The notes: generated from the letters alone by a model not told the origin. A stretch of 64,000 bases of DNA from Torymus aiolomorphi (GCA_036365515.1 CM070873.1:77104029-77168028); one strand, 5' to 3'. Shown: positions 33,926-45,805, numbered from the stretch's first letter. Numbers and translations: made by a program.

Positions 33926-34058
33926 AAGAACGTCGTATCTCAGCGCGCGGACGAAGAACGTCGTATCTCACCGCGAGGACGAAGAAAGTCGTATCTCACC
34001 GCACGGATAAAGAACATCGTATCTCGACGCGCGGACGAAAAACGTCGTATCTCGCCGT
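33926..34058 (+). repeat. 29-bp minisatellite, ~4.5 units (left edge of 27-kb block)
   Basis: Units of AACGTCGTATCTCANCGCGCGGACGAAGA. The inverted version occurs at 60832-60915. Arginine-rich frames here are repeat artefacts. Confidence 0.85.
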
Positions 34059-34233
34059 ATACTGGCCGATAACTGTTTTGTTATCCTTATCAAGCACTAG
34101 AATTTATTAAAATATGGAGATAAATACAAGTCAATAATTAAACTACATACAAATAAACAATTTGCTCGTCATTCTTACCTAAAATTACATTCATTATAAT
34201 GTTAAAACATCGTCAAATTTATAAGATTGTGTT
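34059..34233. other. AT-rich flank of BEL2
   Basis: No feature seen except the BEL2 target duplication GTGTT at 34229-34233. Confidence 0.4.
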
Positions 34234-34547
34234 TGTTTTGTAGACTGTGTAGAATGGATCGGAGAGGTTCAAATAAATAGAAAACTTCCGTGTGGAGGTA
34301 AAATGGCAACTTTATTGCTGATGCCGTCGTACCGCGTGGCGTACAGGTATTGCTGTCTCTTCTCTCTGGCCGTCGCACGTGAACTGTCGCCGGCCGGCGC
34401 CTGATGATGAGACGGCTGCGTGCTTTTAGATGGAGGGGCGGCGAGAGAGGACCGCGTGGAGGGCGCTCATTGGCTGCGCACCGTATATTGCCTTTTAAGG
34501 CTTGGTGACGTCAGCGTCTCGCGGGTCGAGGCGCTGGATCGCCAACA
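34234..34547 (-). repeat. BEL2 3' LTR (314 bp)
   Basis: On the minus strand it runs TGTTGGCGATCCAGCGC ... CAGTCTACAAAACA. AATAAAG on the minus strand near 34311 is a likely polyadenylation signal, and a CCTTAAAAGGCAATATA stretch may be the core promoter. Confidence 0.92.
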
Positions 34548-34565
34548 TTCCGCCCACCTTCGTCA
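34548..34565 (-). promoter_or_regulatory. BEL2 polypurine tract
   Basis: On the minus strand GACGAAGGTGGGCGGAA directly precedes the 3' LTR, as in BEL1. Confidence 0.7.
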
Positions 34566-34581
34566 GAATGGCGAACGGTCC

Positions 34582-37512
34582 TTACTCCTTGGGAAGGAGT
34601 CGAATAACCTTGGCGATGGGTCGGCGAAGATTTGTGGTGGCCGTGTGCAGGTCGACCACGCGAGTGATTCCATCACTCCCTGGATGGACGGCGGTAACTC
34701 TGGCGAGGGGCCACTTGGCTGGAGGCGTGAGCTCGCTTCGAACGAGCACGAGTTCGCCTACAGTGACTGGTGGTTGAGGTTGTTTCCACTTCCTGCGAGC
34801 TTGAAGTGACGTTAGGTACTCGTTGGACCACCTGGCCCAGAAGTGTTGTGTCAGCTGGCTGATCAGGAGCCAACGCTTTCCTGCAGGGACTTTGACCTTG
34901 GTGACATCTTCCTCTTGCACTAGAAATGATGAGCGTTGTATGAGAAAGTGTGAGGGTGACAGGAAATCAAGGTCAGTAGGATCGTCGGTGAGAGCAGTCA
35001 ATGGTCTGGAGTTAAGGCAAGCTTCAATCCGGCACATTAGTGTAGCAAGTTCAGAAAAAGTAAGAACTTGCTCTCCAATGACTCGACGCAAATGGTGTTT
35101 CGCTGACTTAACTGCAGCTTCCCAAATACCCCCAAAATGAGGTGCACTGGGAGGATTGAAGATCCAAGACGTACCTTCTTGAGCGAGAGACTTAACAATT
35201 GTCGATGAAAAGGAAGAAGAAGCGACGATCATCTGCTTTAATTGAGCATCGGCACCGACAAAGTTGGTTCCTTGGTCCGAATATAATTTCTTACAATGAC
35301 CTCTACGAGCAGTGAACCGATGAAAAGCAGCGATGAACGCTTCACTAGAATAATCCTCGACAACCTCGATATGAACAGCTCTAGTGGCCATACAAATGAA
35401 GATGGCTATATAACCCTTCATCATGCCCTTTCCTCTAGTTTTAGTGAGGCGAAGATGAATAGGACCGGCATAATCGACACCTGAGCATTCAAAGGGTAAA
35501 GAGTGTCGGACGCGAGACTTGGGTAAATCGCCCATTAATTGGGAAGGTACTCGAGCAGCATAGCGTGAGCATGTGAGGCAAGCTCTGATGACTTTCTTAA
35601 CCGCAGATCGACCTTTCATTATCCAATACTGTTGTCTTAGCGTGGCAAGTGTTAATTGAACACCACCATGAAGAGTGCGATGATGAGCATCTCTTATTAA
35701 TAAAGTTGTAAAGTGACAATCAGCTGGGAGGATAAGGGGGTGCTTAGCATCTTCTCCGAGAAGTGAGTGAGAAAAACGACCGCCCACCCTGAGTAAATGA
35801 TTTTGAATCATGGGGTTTAGTGATAACAAAGGGCTTTTAGTCGAAAGTTTACCTGTTCTACATAATTGTTGAAATTCTGACTTAAAATATGCAGTTTGGA
35901 CTAAATATATCAGACAAAGTCTGGTGTTCTCAATCTCACTAGCAATAACCTGAATGGAAGAAAAATGACTATCTCTAAACCACTCGAGAGTGAGAATAGA
36001 AGATAGGTACAAGTTTCTTCGGCTTAGACATGACGATGTCGTGCGCTCTATTTTCGAGCTGACTCGATTAATGAATCTGAAGCAGTACGACGCCATCCTT
36101 AACAACTTATCTGACAATGAGTATATGAGTATAAAGATGATCTTATACCTACGCCAGGCACAGATCAAAGCGGCGGGATCCTGACGAAGATTGGGTCCAA
36201 CGTGTAGAAGATCGTTGACCGAAACACCTGATTTGGCCTTACTTGAGCCATTAAACACAGTACGTAACTTGGTCGTCGTACTGGTTTCCTTCCACACACC
36301 GTGATGTGGTAAGAAGGCTTGAGAGTTGTTCGAAAATGAATCAGAATTTGAAGAGAGAGACATGTGACCTAAGTCAATGTATTCCTTCATGAATTCTGTA
36401 TAAGCTATTTTGAGTTTCTCGTCTTTAGCGAAGTTTGATTCTAGACGAGTGAGTGCGCGTAATGCGGCTGAATGAGAATTTTCGAGATGAGCTGAACTCA
36501 ACTGGTCACGATTTTTCCAGGGTAGACTTACTATATATTGCCCTGTTTCATCTTGACGAGTTGTTTTCTGATAGAAATCCTCGCAGGCTTGTTCGTCTGG
36601 CGAGTAAGATTTTTTATCGACAGGTATTTCCTCCGCCCTCCAAAAATCTTGTACGAGCTCCAAAAGTTTGGCTTCATGCTCGCAGCTGTTCGAACAATGA
36701 AGAGATATTGATTCTAGCCCTATTTCCGAAGTTGAAGAAGGTAAATTACCTGTCAAGAGCCAGTCGAGCTTAGAACTAAGAGCTATTGGTTGAAGGTTTT
36801 GACCCTTAACTATCTGGCTTTCAATGATTTGCGCATAAGCGCTTGCACCGAGAAGAATATCGATGCGTGAAGGTTCGAGATACCTGGGGTCTGCCAGTTG
36901 CAGCCCTCTTAAGTATTCGAAATTTGTATTACCTCTTACAACGGGAGGCTTATACGACGAGAGTTTTGGCAAAACAATGCCATCAACTTCCAATGAGAAA
37001 GTCGAATTGAAATGTGGTTGTATAGTAAGACGAGCTACTTTAGAGGAGACAGCAGCTGTCTTTTCACCTATACCTTGGATGTGCGTGTGACTGGTTCTAC
37101 AATTTAGAGATAGCAAGTTACACATAGCTTGTGTAACAAGCGAGATTTGAGATCCGGGGTCAATGAGCGCACGAACTAGAATTTTGGTTCCGTTAGGACC
37201 AAGGGCGTTAACCCTAGCGGTAGCTAAAAGTACTCCTGTACAATTAGTACTTTCTCCACTATTGAGGGAGACTGCTTGAGAAGCAGGTTTATCATCAACT
37301 TTTGTGATGACGAAATTGACACAGTTGGGGCTAGAGGTGCTGGTCGCTGAGTCAATCTGATCAGTCTGCAACGAACTGATTGCTTGATTGATGTCAGAGT
37401 GCACCATGGTGTGATGCTTAGCTTTACAAAGAAAGCATCGAAAGTTGGAAGTGCAATTTTTAACGTTGTGCTTCCCTAAACAATTGTAACAAAGATTAGA
37501 AGATTTGATCAA
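34582..37512 (-). pseudogene. BEL2 gag end and pol, RT/RNase H deleted
   Basis: A 976-codon open frame. It starts within the gag zinc knuckles (CYNCLGKHNVKNC, CFLCKAKHHTMVH), then protease with intact DPGSQISL, then the start of RT (LPHHGVWKETSTTTKLRTVF) up to ICAWRRYKI. There it jumps by deletion (near 36140) to the pre-integrase region (LLRMASYCFRFINR). Integrase is complete: HHRTLHGG, CLTCSRYA, SGVDYAGP, LYSDQGTNF and GGIWEAAVKSAK keep the zinc and DDE residues. The DUF5641 tail ends in RLLPKE 35 bp before the LTR. It cannot make RT, but the open frame suggests it could have been mobilised by a helper. A segment near 35955-36035 resembles the leader, not BEL1 pol. Confidence 0.9.
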
Positions 37513-37620
37513 TTCCTTTCGCTCAGGAACCGTTTTATTGATAAATCGTTCACATCGATTTGTAAAATGTGATTGATTACAAATCGAACATTTCTTTTTT
37601 GGTGGATTCGTCGGTGAAGT

Positions 37621-38637
37621 CTAATGAGAATAAACCGACTGAGCATTATCTTGCTCTGATTTGCGAGGTTTTGGATTAGAGGTTTGAGCTTTGGGGTTAG
37701 TATTAGAAGACGATCTAGTACCTGCTTCGATAGCCTCTAGAGTGAGGGTTTGACTTCGAAGAAAGGCTTGAAGTTGTTCCATAGTCGGTGGATCAACACT
37801 ATCACCAAGATGCCTTTCCCATTCTTTACGCGTATTTAAATCAAGACGATTCAACGTAAAATGAACAATTAAATCATTACCTAACGAAGCCGCTCTATTT
37901 AGAGAGGTCAGACTAGCGATGGGATTGAAAATTTCCCTATAAATCCGTTTGATTTCCGATGAAATATCTGACTTCATAGATTTGACTGAGAAGATTTCCG
38001 AGATATGAGAACTAACAATACGACGTTGATTTTCGTAATACTCGGTTAGAGTTGTCCATGCACGTTCATAATTGTCACCAGCAATGGGAAGAGATTTGAT
38101 TTTCTCAAGTGCCTCACCTGTAAGGTGAGTGCGAAGATAATGCAATTTTAGAACAGGCGTTAAGTCTTCGCGACGATGTATGACCGAACGAAAGACATCC
38201 CTAAAGTTCTCCCAATCAGAGAATTTCCCAGAAAACTTTGGTAAATCTACCTTCGGTAAAGATTGAAACGAAACGTTAGTTACATGAGCAGGATTTGTCG
38301 CAACTGGGGCAACATTCGAGTTGGAGGGGCCTTGATTGGCAACTCTTGTTCTAATAGTTTTTAAGTAATCAAGAAATTCTCCTCGGCGGACATAAAAACT
38401 ATCCTCAACCAAATCACAGAGCTTAGTTGAGAAATAGGCATGACTTATATCAAGAGCCTCGAGTTTCAGAATTGACTCGTGATGTAACTGAAAAGTCGCA
38501 TAATTCGCTTCAAGGCCGGCGAGACATGATTCCGCGTAACCTTCCGTCATGTTATCTTTACCCTTAGATTTGAAATTTTTAAAGGAGTTTGTAATTTTAG
38601 CTTGGAGTAACAACTATCTAGTATGTAGTCCCTCCAT
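37621..38637 (-). pseudogene. BEL2 gag
   Basis: The family start ATG is at 38637-38635 (MEG). A TAG at codon 8 follows, after which the frame is open to the TAA at 37623-37621. DUF1759 region: PKVDLPKFSGKFSDWENFRD, LKLHYLRTHLTGEALEKIK. The stop at 37621 is in frame with the pol segment beginning upstream of 37512, so gag-pol was originally a single frame. Confidence 0.88.
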
Positions 38638-40261
38638 TTTGAGATCAAGTTAATTAGACTAGTAACGAATTTGACTATTTGAGCTTAGGTTTAAGTAAAC
38701 TACTCTTACCCACTCGAGAGTAAAGTAAGAAGTAGTGAGAGTAATTACATCTAAGTCTTAACCTAGGTTATAATACTTATGCTACAGTGAAAGTTGAGAT
38801 GCGCTTGACGACGCGACGTTGACTGCGTCTGCTTTCGTTCCCACGATGAATCAGCTGATTATCCGTAACGTTGATGTGAAGAACTTGAAGTGAAGTTACT
38901 GCAGTCGTTGTGATCGCAGCTAGCTCCGCAACGTAGTCAGCTGTTGAAGATGCGTCCAGGTGCGGGTCAACAGTCGAAGTTGCAGTCCAAATTTGAATCA
39001 ACAGGCAGCAGTATAACTGCAAGGTGCAAGTAAAATAAGTATTTGCTAGGTCGAAATTGCATTCAACTTCTCAAGACTAGTTAGATATTGCAATAAATTT
39101 TATAATAAACTCAAACTCAATCAAATTGTATTAATCTCAATTAAATTTAAATTTACATTAAATGAAAAAAAAGCACTAATTTGACTAGACAATAGTTGAA
39201 AAGTATTTTTAAATAAACAAATTGGAACGATACGTGTGTCCAAGTATTAGGACGAAGTATCCAAGCGCAATCGGATCGACGATAGATGCGAATAAGATGG
39301 ACTCGTCCGAACACCGCTTCGCTCTGTGGAAACGCGCCCCCTGTGGCGAATGATGGACTCGTCCGCCTCCTAATCCTCTTGGTGAAGACGTATGCGATTT
39401 CCCGGACGTAGCGCGTCCTGATTGTCGTCTTCTTGTAGACGACCCTCCTTCCCTCGTGGAAAGCTCACTATATATACGGCGAGTACGAGCTCAATGCAGT
39501 GAAAGCGAGCCAGCTCCACGTGGGTAGTCCTTGTTTCGATGTGTGTGAGCCCCGTAGCGTGTACGCTGCACGCGGGTACTCCTTGGCTTGGCTTGTGTGA
39601 GCCCCGTAGCGCGCCGACACGTGGGTGACTCCTGGCTTGACTTGCGTGAGCCCCGTAGCGTGTAGGCTCCACGCGGGTACTCCTTTGCTTGAGTGATGTG
39701 GACCCCGTGCGTGTACAATGCACGCTGGTTGTCCGTTTTAGAAATGCTGTGGACCCCGAGCGTGTACAATGCACGCTGGTTGTCCAGGTCTTGATATGTG
39801 CCGGTCACCGTACGAACGCGGTGGCTTGAGAGCTGGCTTTACAGCGCACGCTCTTGGCTACAAGACAAGATGGCTGCCGGTCAACGTACGAACGCGATGA
39901 CTCTAGAGCTGGCTTTACAGCGCACGCTCTTGGCAACGTCTTGGAGTCGATAGCGACGCACTCCAAGGCGCTTTTAGAAATGGGGAAAATAGCAATTGAA
40001 TGTGCTATTTCCCCTAGGAAGCCTTAGAAGGTGGCTTCCGAGTACACACGACGGCGAATTAACGAAAGAGAGAGAGACAGCAACGTACGCGCGAAGTCGG
40101 CATGCTAGAGCACGCGACTGTTACGGCACTCACGACCACGAACACTTTTGATGCGTACCTGTATGGGAGAAAAATGACTATCTCTAAACCACTCGAGAGT
40201 GAGGATAGAAGATAGGAGCAAGTTTCTTCGGCGTGGCCATGTCGATGTCGTTCTCCTCACG
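38638..40261 (-). repeat. BEL2 leader with ~54-bp repeats
   Basis: Untranslated leader between primer site and gag. At 39500-39790 about six units carry (minus strand) ACACGCTACGGGGCTCAC followed by GGAGTACCCGCGTG-type sequence; BEL1 has fewer units. A GGCTTTACAGCGCACGCTCTTGGC stretch occurs twice (39834 and 39909). A splice-donor-like ACAGGTACGCATC lies near 40150 on the minus strand. Frames through the repeats are not genes. Confidence 0.65.
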
Positions 40262-40279
40262 ATCCGGCTCGAAGGACCA
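40262..40279 (-). promoter_or_regulatory. BEL2 primer-binding site, tRNA-Tyr
   Basis: Minus strand TGGTCCTTCGAGCCGGAT, two bases inside the 5' LTR. It is fully complementary to the 3' end of animal tRNA-Tyr as I know it. Confidence 0.85.
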
Positions 40280-40281
40280 AA

Positions 40282-40595
40282 TGTTTTGTAGACTGTGTAG
40301 AATGGATCGGAGAGGTTCAAATAAATAGAAAACTTCCGTGTGGAGGTAAAATGGCAACTTTATTGCTGATGCCGTCGTACCGCGTGGCGTACAGGTATTG
40401 CTGTCTCTTCTCTCTGGCCGTCGCGCGTGAACTGTCGCCGGCCGGCGCCTGATGATGAGACGGCGGCGTGCTTTTAGATGGAGGGGCGGCGAGAGAGGAC
40501 CGCGTGGAGGGCGCTCATTGGCTGCGCACCGTATATTGCCTTTTAAGGCTTGGTGACGTCAGCGTCTCGCGGGTCGAGGCGCTGGATCGCCAACA
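40282..40595 (-). repeat. BEL2 5' LTR (314 bp)
   Basis: Same length and tips as the 3' LTR, followed by the TSD GTGTT (40596-40600). Confidence 0.92.
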
Positions 40596-40716
40596 GTGTT
40601 TTTGTTTATCTAAAAATATAGAAACAATAGTGAAAAATCAGATGGTAAACTTTACACAAAGGTTGAGAAATCAAATTGATTACAACTGTTACCTTGCTTT
40701 CTTGGTAAAAACAATA
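40596..40716. other. Short flank between BEL2 and Penelope copy A
   Basis: AT-rich; contains the BEL2 TSD. No further feature. Confidence 0.4.
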
Positions 40717-41120
40717 TAAACATCGTCAATTGTATTAAGAGCTTTGCACACTTTTTTACTCACATTAAGATAGGGCAGTAACTAAATAAATTAACATATA
40801 ATAAACAAAACAATAATAAATTAACACAAAGGAAAGCAAAGGCAGTCAGACTACGTTAAGCAGAAGTAAATAGACCACTGATAAATTTGAATATAGTCAA
40901 GTGATCAATACCAACGTCAATTAACGACGTATATGACATAGTACTTGACACAGTATATCAATGACGATATTAAAATCTAATTAATTTATAATCATTATCT
41001 AAACAGGTAGATAAGGTCAGTTTAATTAAAACTTTATTGTTAATGTCCTAAAAATCAGTTTGTCACAACCACAAAGTAAAAACTTAAATTGTACCAATAA
41101 AAATAACAGTTATATTCAAT

Positions 41121-41545
41121 TTATTTGATTCTTTTCAATTTGTTCAATAATTGGAAATAATGGTTACTTAATTTCTGAGTGTCTTCTTTTATATTTATAG
41201 GATTATCTTGTAATTTGATGTTAATCATTTCGGAAATTAATCTTTTTTTCCAACAACTTTCAGTATCAAGTATCTTAGCATTATGAAAGTTAAACTTATG
41301 TTTATAATTGTTGATGTGACTATTAATTACAAATTTTTTGTCATCATCTTTTTTAGTATTCGCAATGTGTTCTTTTAATCTAGTATTTAACATGCGTTTA
41401 CTCTCTCCTACGTAACTAGCATTATAATCATTACATTCGATTTTGTAAACAATGTTCGTTTTCTCGTCTTTCTCCTGTGTATCTTTCCTTCTTTTTATGG
41501 CATTGCTAAGATTATTATTTATTGTTGGAACAGTTTCTATACCAA
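41121..41545 (-). pseudogene. Penelope copy A GIY-YIG endonuclease domain
   Basis: On the minus strand: a lysine-rich linker, NIVYKIECNDCNASYVGESK (GIY-YIG-type strand pair with the preceding Cys-rich CCHH motif), RLKEHIANTKKDDDKK and a C-terminal tail ending LLNKLKRIK. This nuclease nicks target DNA for the RT. It is separated from the RT by stop codons in every frame near 41550, shared with copy C. Confidence 0.8.
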
Positions 41546-41568
41546 ATTTCCTTAAATTATTCTATTCT

Positions 41569-42401
41569 TCAGACTTCTTCAAAGGTGTGTGGTATGTAAG
41601 GTAAACTTAAAATAACTTTTATGTGATCCCTACTATTGTTATTGTTATTAGAATTGTCATATTTAATTCTATTGACTCTATTTTTCATATGATAGTTAGC
41701 AGGGTAGTTATTATTATTTAGATATTCTTTTACCAGACAGATGTTTTTTTCCCAAAATTTTTTATGTGATAATAATAATGCTCTGTCAACTAAATTGTAG
41801 ACCGTTGCCCTCTTTTGAGACATAGGATGGTGTGATTTGAAGTTTAAAAATCTACCTGGGAAGGTAGGTTTTTTATACCAATCTGTAATAATTTTGTTGT
41901 TTTCTTTTATGAGATTTACTTCTAAGAAGCTGATTGTGTTGCTCTGTTCAATTTCGTGTGTAAATTTTAATTTTTCATGGTAACTATTGAAGATTTCCAA
42001 TATATGTGAAATCTTATCTTTGGGTAGACGAACAATAATGTCATCTACATATCTATAATAAAAAATTGGAACAAAATCAAGTTTTTTTAAACATTCTTCT
42101 TCTAAATCAACCATCACTATGTCTGCAAAGGTAGGGCTAATGGGACTACCCATTGGAGACCCGAATATTTGTCTATAATAATTTCCATTAAATTGAAAAA
42201 AAGTATTGTTCATTAGGAATCTAGAAGTCTCAATTATTTCGTTCAATGGTATGGTAAGATGTGTCATGTATTTGTATCGTTTTTCTAGGCCTTTAATAAC
42301 CAATTGCTGGGGTACATTAGTAAAAAGTGATGTCACATCTAAAGAAATAATAATATGATTATTAGGAATGCTAATATCTTTCGTTTTTTCAATTAAATCA
42401 A
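41569..42401 (-). pseudogene. Penelope copy A RT, palm and thumb
   Basis: Starts after the palindrome insertion with NNHIIISLDVTSLFTNVP (RT motif with first catalytic Asp). QIFGSPMGSPISPTFADIVM and FYYRYVDDIIVRL (catalytic DD) follow, then a thumb with FLNFKSHHPMSQKRATVYNL. All RT catalytic residues are present. Confidence 0.88.
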
Positions 42402-42759
42402 TAGTATATTACATACCTAGGCCGGTAAAATAAGAAATGTCTCAGATCACATGTAATTGTCGGCCGAGGCGAAGCCGAGGTTGACAAACATGTGATCTGA
42501 GGCTTTCTTTTTTACCGGCCAAGGTGTGTATACTATTTTTCTGCCCGACGGCGCCGGAAAGCGGCAACTGCGTTTCGTGCAGCGGCCGGGAAGTTGGCGC
42601 TTTCCGGCGCCGTCGAACAGAAAAATAATATACAGACCTTGGCCAATAAAAAAGAAAGCCTCAGATCACATGTTTGTCAACCTCGGCTTCGCCTCGGCCG
42701 ACAATTACATGTAATCTGAGACATTTCTTATTTTACTGGCCTAGGTATGTAATATACTA
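42402..42759. repeat. Long near-perfect palindrome, 358 bp
   Basis: TAGTATATTACATACCTAGG at the left is answered by CCTAGGTATGTAATATACTA at the right, with arms complementary throughout (for example CAGATCACATGTAATTGTCG), centred near 42580. Each arm carries an inner hairpin CCTCGGCTTCGCCTCGG. The middle holds GACGGCGCCGGAAAGCG and its complement. Confidence 0.9.
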
Positions 42760-43525
42760 TTTCTTCATCCCCTAGCCGAAAGTTCGGTCTTTTCGGCTCG
42801 ATTTCGCGCCGGGAAGAGCGACTTTTGTGGCCGCACTTTGTTGATCGTTGCATGGCAACGTCAGCGACAGCGCACGTGTTGTAACCTAAACTATGCTAAC
42901 TCTTCCAAATGTGATGACAAGAAAATCATTTGTAAAATCAGAAAATTGAAAAGATATAGGTGTATTAAATTAATTTTATGTTATTATTAATATATTGAAC
43001 AATATATTTATAACTCTCATAATCAATTATGTTCTTATATTGCATACACACTGTCAGAAAGCTTCTATACACATATATAGACATGATGTTTACATTTTGA
43101 GTTTCAAAACATGGTGTGGCTATATACTTATATGTGACAGCTTTTTGACTTTCATTCTATAATGTATGGGATAGAAAAGGACAAACAGAGGAACCATTAA
43201 GAGGTTGGGCAGTAGTTAAAATCAGCATCTGCGATTAAGTATGTACATATTTTTGGCCCATCATGTTTTTCAAGCATCTTTTGTTAGTGTTTTTGATGCC
43301 CGCCCCGACCAGCAAAACCTCTGCTTCGCCTTGGTTTTGCAAAAGTCGGGCGGGCATCAAAAAAAGCAGAAGTCGAGCCTTATGTTCCGCGATATGTAAA
43401 GTGGCGCTGAAGCAGGCCTCTTATACATATGGCCGAGCCGTAGTTAGCAGCTAACAACGCTATTTTATTAATTAATATTAACTATATGGACGTACTTTCG
43501 GCTGGGGATGAAGAAAAATAGTATA
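42753..43525. mobile_element. Inverted-repeat element, ~773 bp
   Basis: The ends TATACTATTTCTTCATCCCC and GGGGATGAAGAAAAATAGTATA are complementary and share TAGTATA with the palindrome to the left. Inside is a further palindrome at 43290-43363 (TTTTTGATGCCCGCCCCGAC... with loop CTGCTTCGCC). No gene. Confidence 0.65.
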
Positions 43526-43564
43526 CGACACTTGGCCGGAATGTTGAATGCCCTGGCCGGCGCG

Positions 43565-44333
43565 CATCGACGCCCTCGGCTTCGCCTCGGGCGTCAAAAT
43601 GGCGCCGCACACTGGGGCCATACGGATTTTTTGGTTCAAAACCACCTAGAGGTCGCAATTCTCAACGGCATCTCAAAATTTTTGCTTAGGAACATTCATT
43701 ATCAAATATCGAAGAGCCCTACGAAGCCTGATTTTCCAAAAAATTAACCTATAAATCTAAGGAGTCATATAATCCTATCACATCAACCAATCAATTCAAT
43801 TTTTACCTGCAAATCCCAAAAATACGATAAACCTTTAATTTGTAAGCCCTTTACTCGTGAACTCTTGACCTTTGATCCAGTAAGCCATGCACTCATAAAC
43901 TCTAAACCTATAAGCCCTAACCTCATAAGTCTTAAGGGGGTCTTACACCTAGTGGCTTCTGAGGCCAAAATCAGCTATAAAAAAGAGAAAAATGTTATTT
44001 AAACCACATACAATGTATATCCTAAAAATATACACTATTTCTGACAGAATGGACCAAGACTTAATCTGTAGACCAATTTTATGAATCAAGGTTAAGAGAG
44101 CATGTGTCAAGGACTTATAAATTGAAGTTTTATAGCATTTTTGGGAATCACAAGTGTAAATTTTGGGGTTATAGGTTATAAATTAGGTTTATAGGTTCAT
44201 ATTTTCAAAATTAGGCTTCGTAGCGGTCTTTGGTATTTTGTCACAAAAGTTCCTGCTTTTAAATTTTCAAATTCGGTTGAGAATTATGACCTCTAGGTGG
44301 TTTTGAACCTTTCGGCCCCAGTGTGCGCCGGCC
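43565..44333. mobile_element. Fold-back element with GC-rich tips
   Basis: CGCACACTGGGGCC and GGTTCAAAACCACCTAGAGG at 43603-43655 are mirrored by CCTCTAGGTGGTTTTGAACC and GGCCCCAGTGTGCGCC at 44288-44330. Inner arms also pair (CTACGAAGCCTGATTTTCC with GAAAATTAGGCTTCGTAG-like sequence). A perfect hairpin GACGCCCTCGGCTTCGCC TCGGGCGTC lies at 43569-43595 beside the left tip. The middle is AT-rich with repeated CTATAAGCCC-type motifs. No gene. Confidence 0.7.
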
Positions 44334-44611
44334 AGGAAATCCAACTTTCTGGCCTTTCAAGTAAGAATTCGGTTTAGGTATACTATTACGCATTAAAGAG
44401 TCTAATGTTTTCGACATTTTATAGGTGGGACTTCCAATACATGACACAATAGGCCTTAAGGGAGTCTCCTTTTTATGTATTTTTGGAAGTCCATAAATCT
44501 TAGATAGACTTGTATTGGTTTGTGTTAATTCATTCTTATGGTATTTTTTATTAAAGTAATTATTATCATTCTAACGATTCATTACTTTTTGAACAATTTT
44601 TTGTAGTTTGC
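44334..44611 (-). pseudogene. Penelope copy A RT, fingers region
   Basis: Minus strand between the two insertions: an open stretch with SKIYGLPKIHKKETPLRPIV and SCIGSPTYKMSKTLD, the early RT motifs of Penelope elements. One stop near 44573. It joins in order to the N-terminal piece beyond the MITE. Confidence 0.78.
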
Positions 44612-44615
44612 TTAA

Positions 44616-44990
44616 GAGGATGTGGTACTCATGTACTCTGTTTTACCGGCAGAACACGGTAAATTCTATATTATTAAAATAAATATATCGAATTACGTCT
44701 TATAAAGAGATAGTTGCCCTGCACAATGTAATAATCTACCAGCCTACGCAGTGTTGAGCTCAAATATCAATGGCATCCTAAAAAAATTTGCGAACAAAAA
44801 TAACCGAAATTTCGTTCGCAAAATTTTTTAGGGTGCCGTTGATATTTGGGCTCAAAAGTGCGCAAGCTGGTAGATTATTACATTGCACAGGGCAACTATC
44901 TCTTTATAAGACGTAATTCGATATATATTTATTTTAATAGAATTTACCGAGTTCTGCCGGTAAAACAGAGTGCATGAGTACCACACCCCC
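44616..44990. mobile_element. TTAA-flanked fold-back MITE, 375 bp, GGGGGTGTGG-type ends
   Basis: TTAA at 44612-44615 and 44991-44994. Inverted ends GAGGATGTGGTACTCATG and (complement of right end) GGGGGTGTGGTACTCATG, with arms of ~165 bp. The interior pairs CAATGTAATAATCTACCAGC with its complement. Tips resemble those of the elements at 4249 and 52776. Confidence 0.88.
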
Positions 44991-44994
44991 TTAA

Positions 44995-45783
44995 AGGATT
45001 ACATTTAACTTGCGTATAAGTACTTTTATCTAATAATAACACATCCATTTTTCGTTTATATTGTTCATTGTCAATGGCAACAGTTACATTGCCCTTATCA
45101 GCCATTGTGAAAAAAACATCATTAGTCTTCAAAAAAGTCTTGGTTTTCTTCAACCTTTGTGCGAAAATTCTATCTTCATAGGTAATATGCTTTTTCTTAT
45201 TCATATGCCCCATAATACTATTAATAATGTTATTTCTGATGGTTTCACTATTCTCATTGTTAAAATCATGGGAGTCAAGCATATTTTCCACATTTTTAAT
45301 CATATCAACAATTGATTTTTGGTTATTTATGTTAACAACATGATTGAATTTTTGACCTAATGATACTACTTCAACTATTTCTTTTGGTATATCAATGTCT
45401 GTTAAGTTACAAAACCATTTGTTTGTGTTATTACTGTTTGTAGTGTTGTTTACAATATTATGATTATTTACTATTTCACTATTGTTTCTAATGATTCTAT
45501 CGATATTTTTGATTATGTGATTAAATTTCTTTATGCATTTATCATTGGACCTATTATATTCTAATGTTGATTTTTTAGTTTGAGTTTCTATGAATTTGCT
45601 TAAATTATGGTGTGGTAACTTTTCTTCAAGTTTGTTTTTTACCATTAGTAATCTATTTTGTAAGTAGTTAACATGAATATTAATATCCTCGATTTCTGTA
45701 TTAAGTAATTTAGCTTTAAATATTTCTACATTTCTATTGAATTTTCTGTTAGCAGACTGACTATAGAATTGTAAATGTTTCAA
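44995..45783 (-). pseudogene. Penelope copy A, N-terminal region
   Basis: From ATG 45783 the frame is open for over 260 codons to the MITE. It is rich in Asn, Lys and Ile, with KKTKTFLKTNDVFFTMADKG and NVTVAIDNEQYKRKMDVLL, the conserved pre-RT motif (DKG.) of Penelope elements. Upstream is the 5' untranslated part. Confidence 0.8.
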
Positions 45784-45805
45784 ATTACTGGAAATGTTAT
45801 TAAGG

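Larger units (their letters stand above)
34234..40595 (-). mobile_element. BEL2: BEL/Pao retrotransposon, internally deleted
   Basis: Two 314-bp LTRs, a perfect TSD GTGTT (34229-34233 and 40596-40600), a perfect tRNA-Tyr primer site and a gag-pol frame on the minus strand. Pol lacks the RT core and RNase H by deletion near 36140. Stops occur at gag codon 8 and near 37621. Protease and integrase catalytic residues are kept, unlike BEL1. The LTR pair looks almost identical by eye (one or two differences seen), suggesting fairly recent insertion. Confidence 0.93.

Noticed and set aside
33853..34110. Arg/Ser-rich frames over the 29-bp minisatellite
   Set aside because: Repeat translation. The hAT2 frame ends before it.
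39370..39808. Two overlapping ~105-134-codon minus-strand frames
   Set aside because: Both run through the ~54-bp leader repeats of BEL2, upstream of gag, without a domain.
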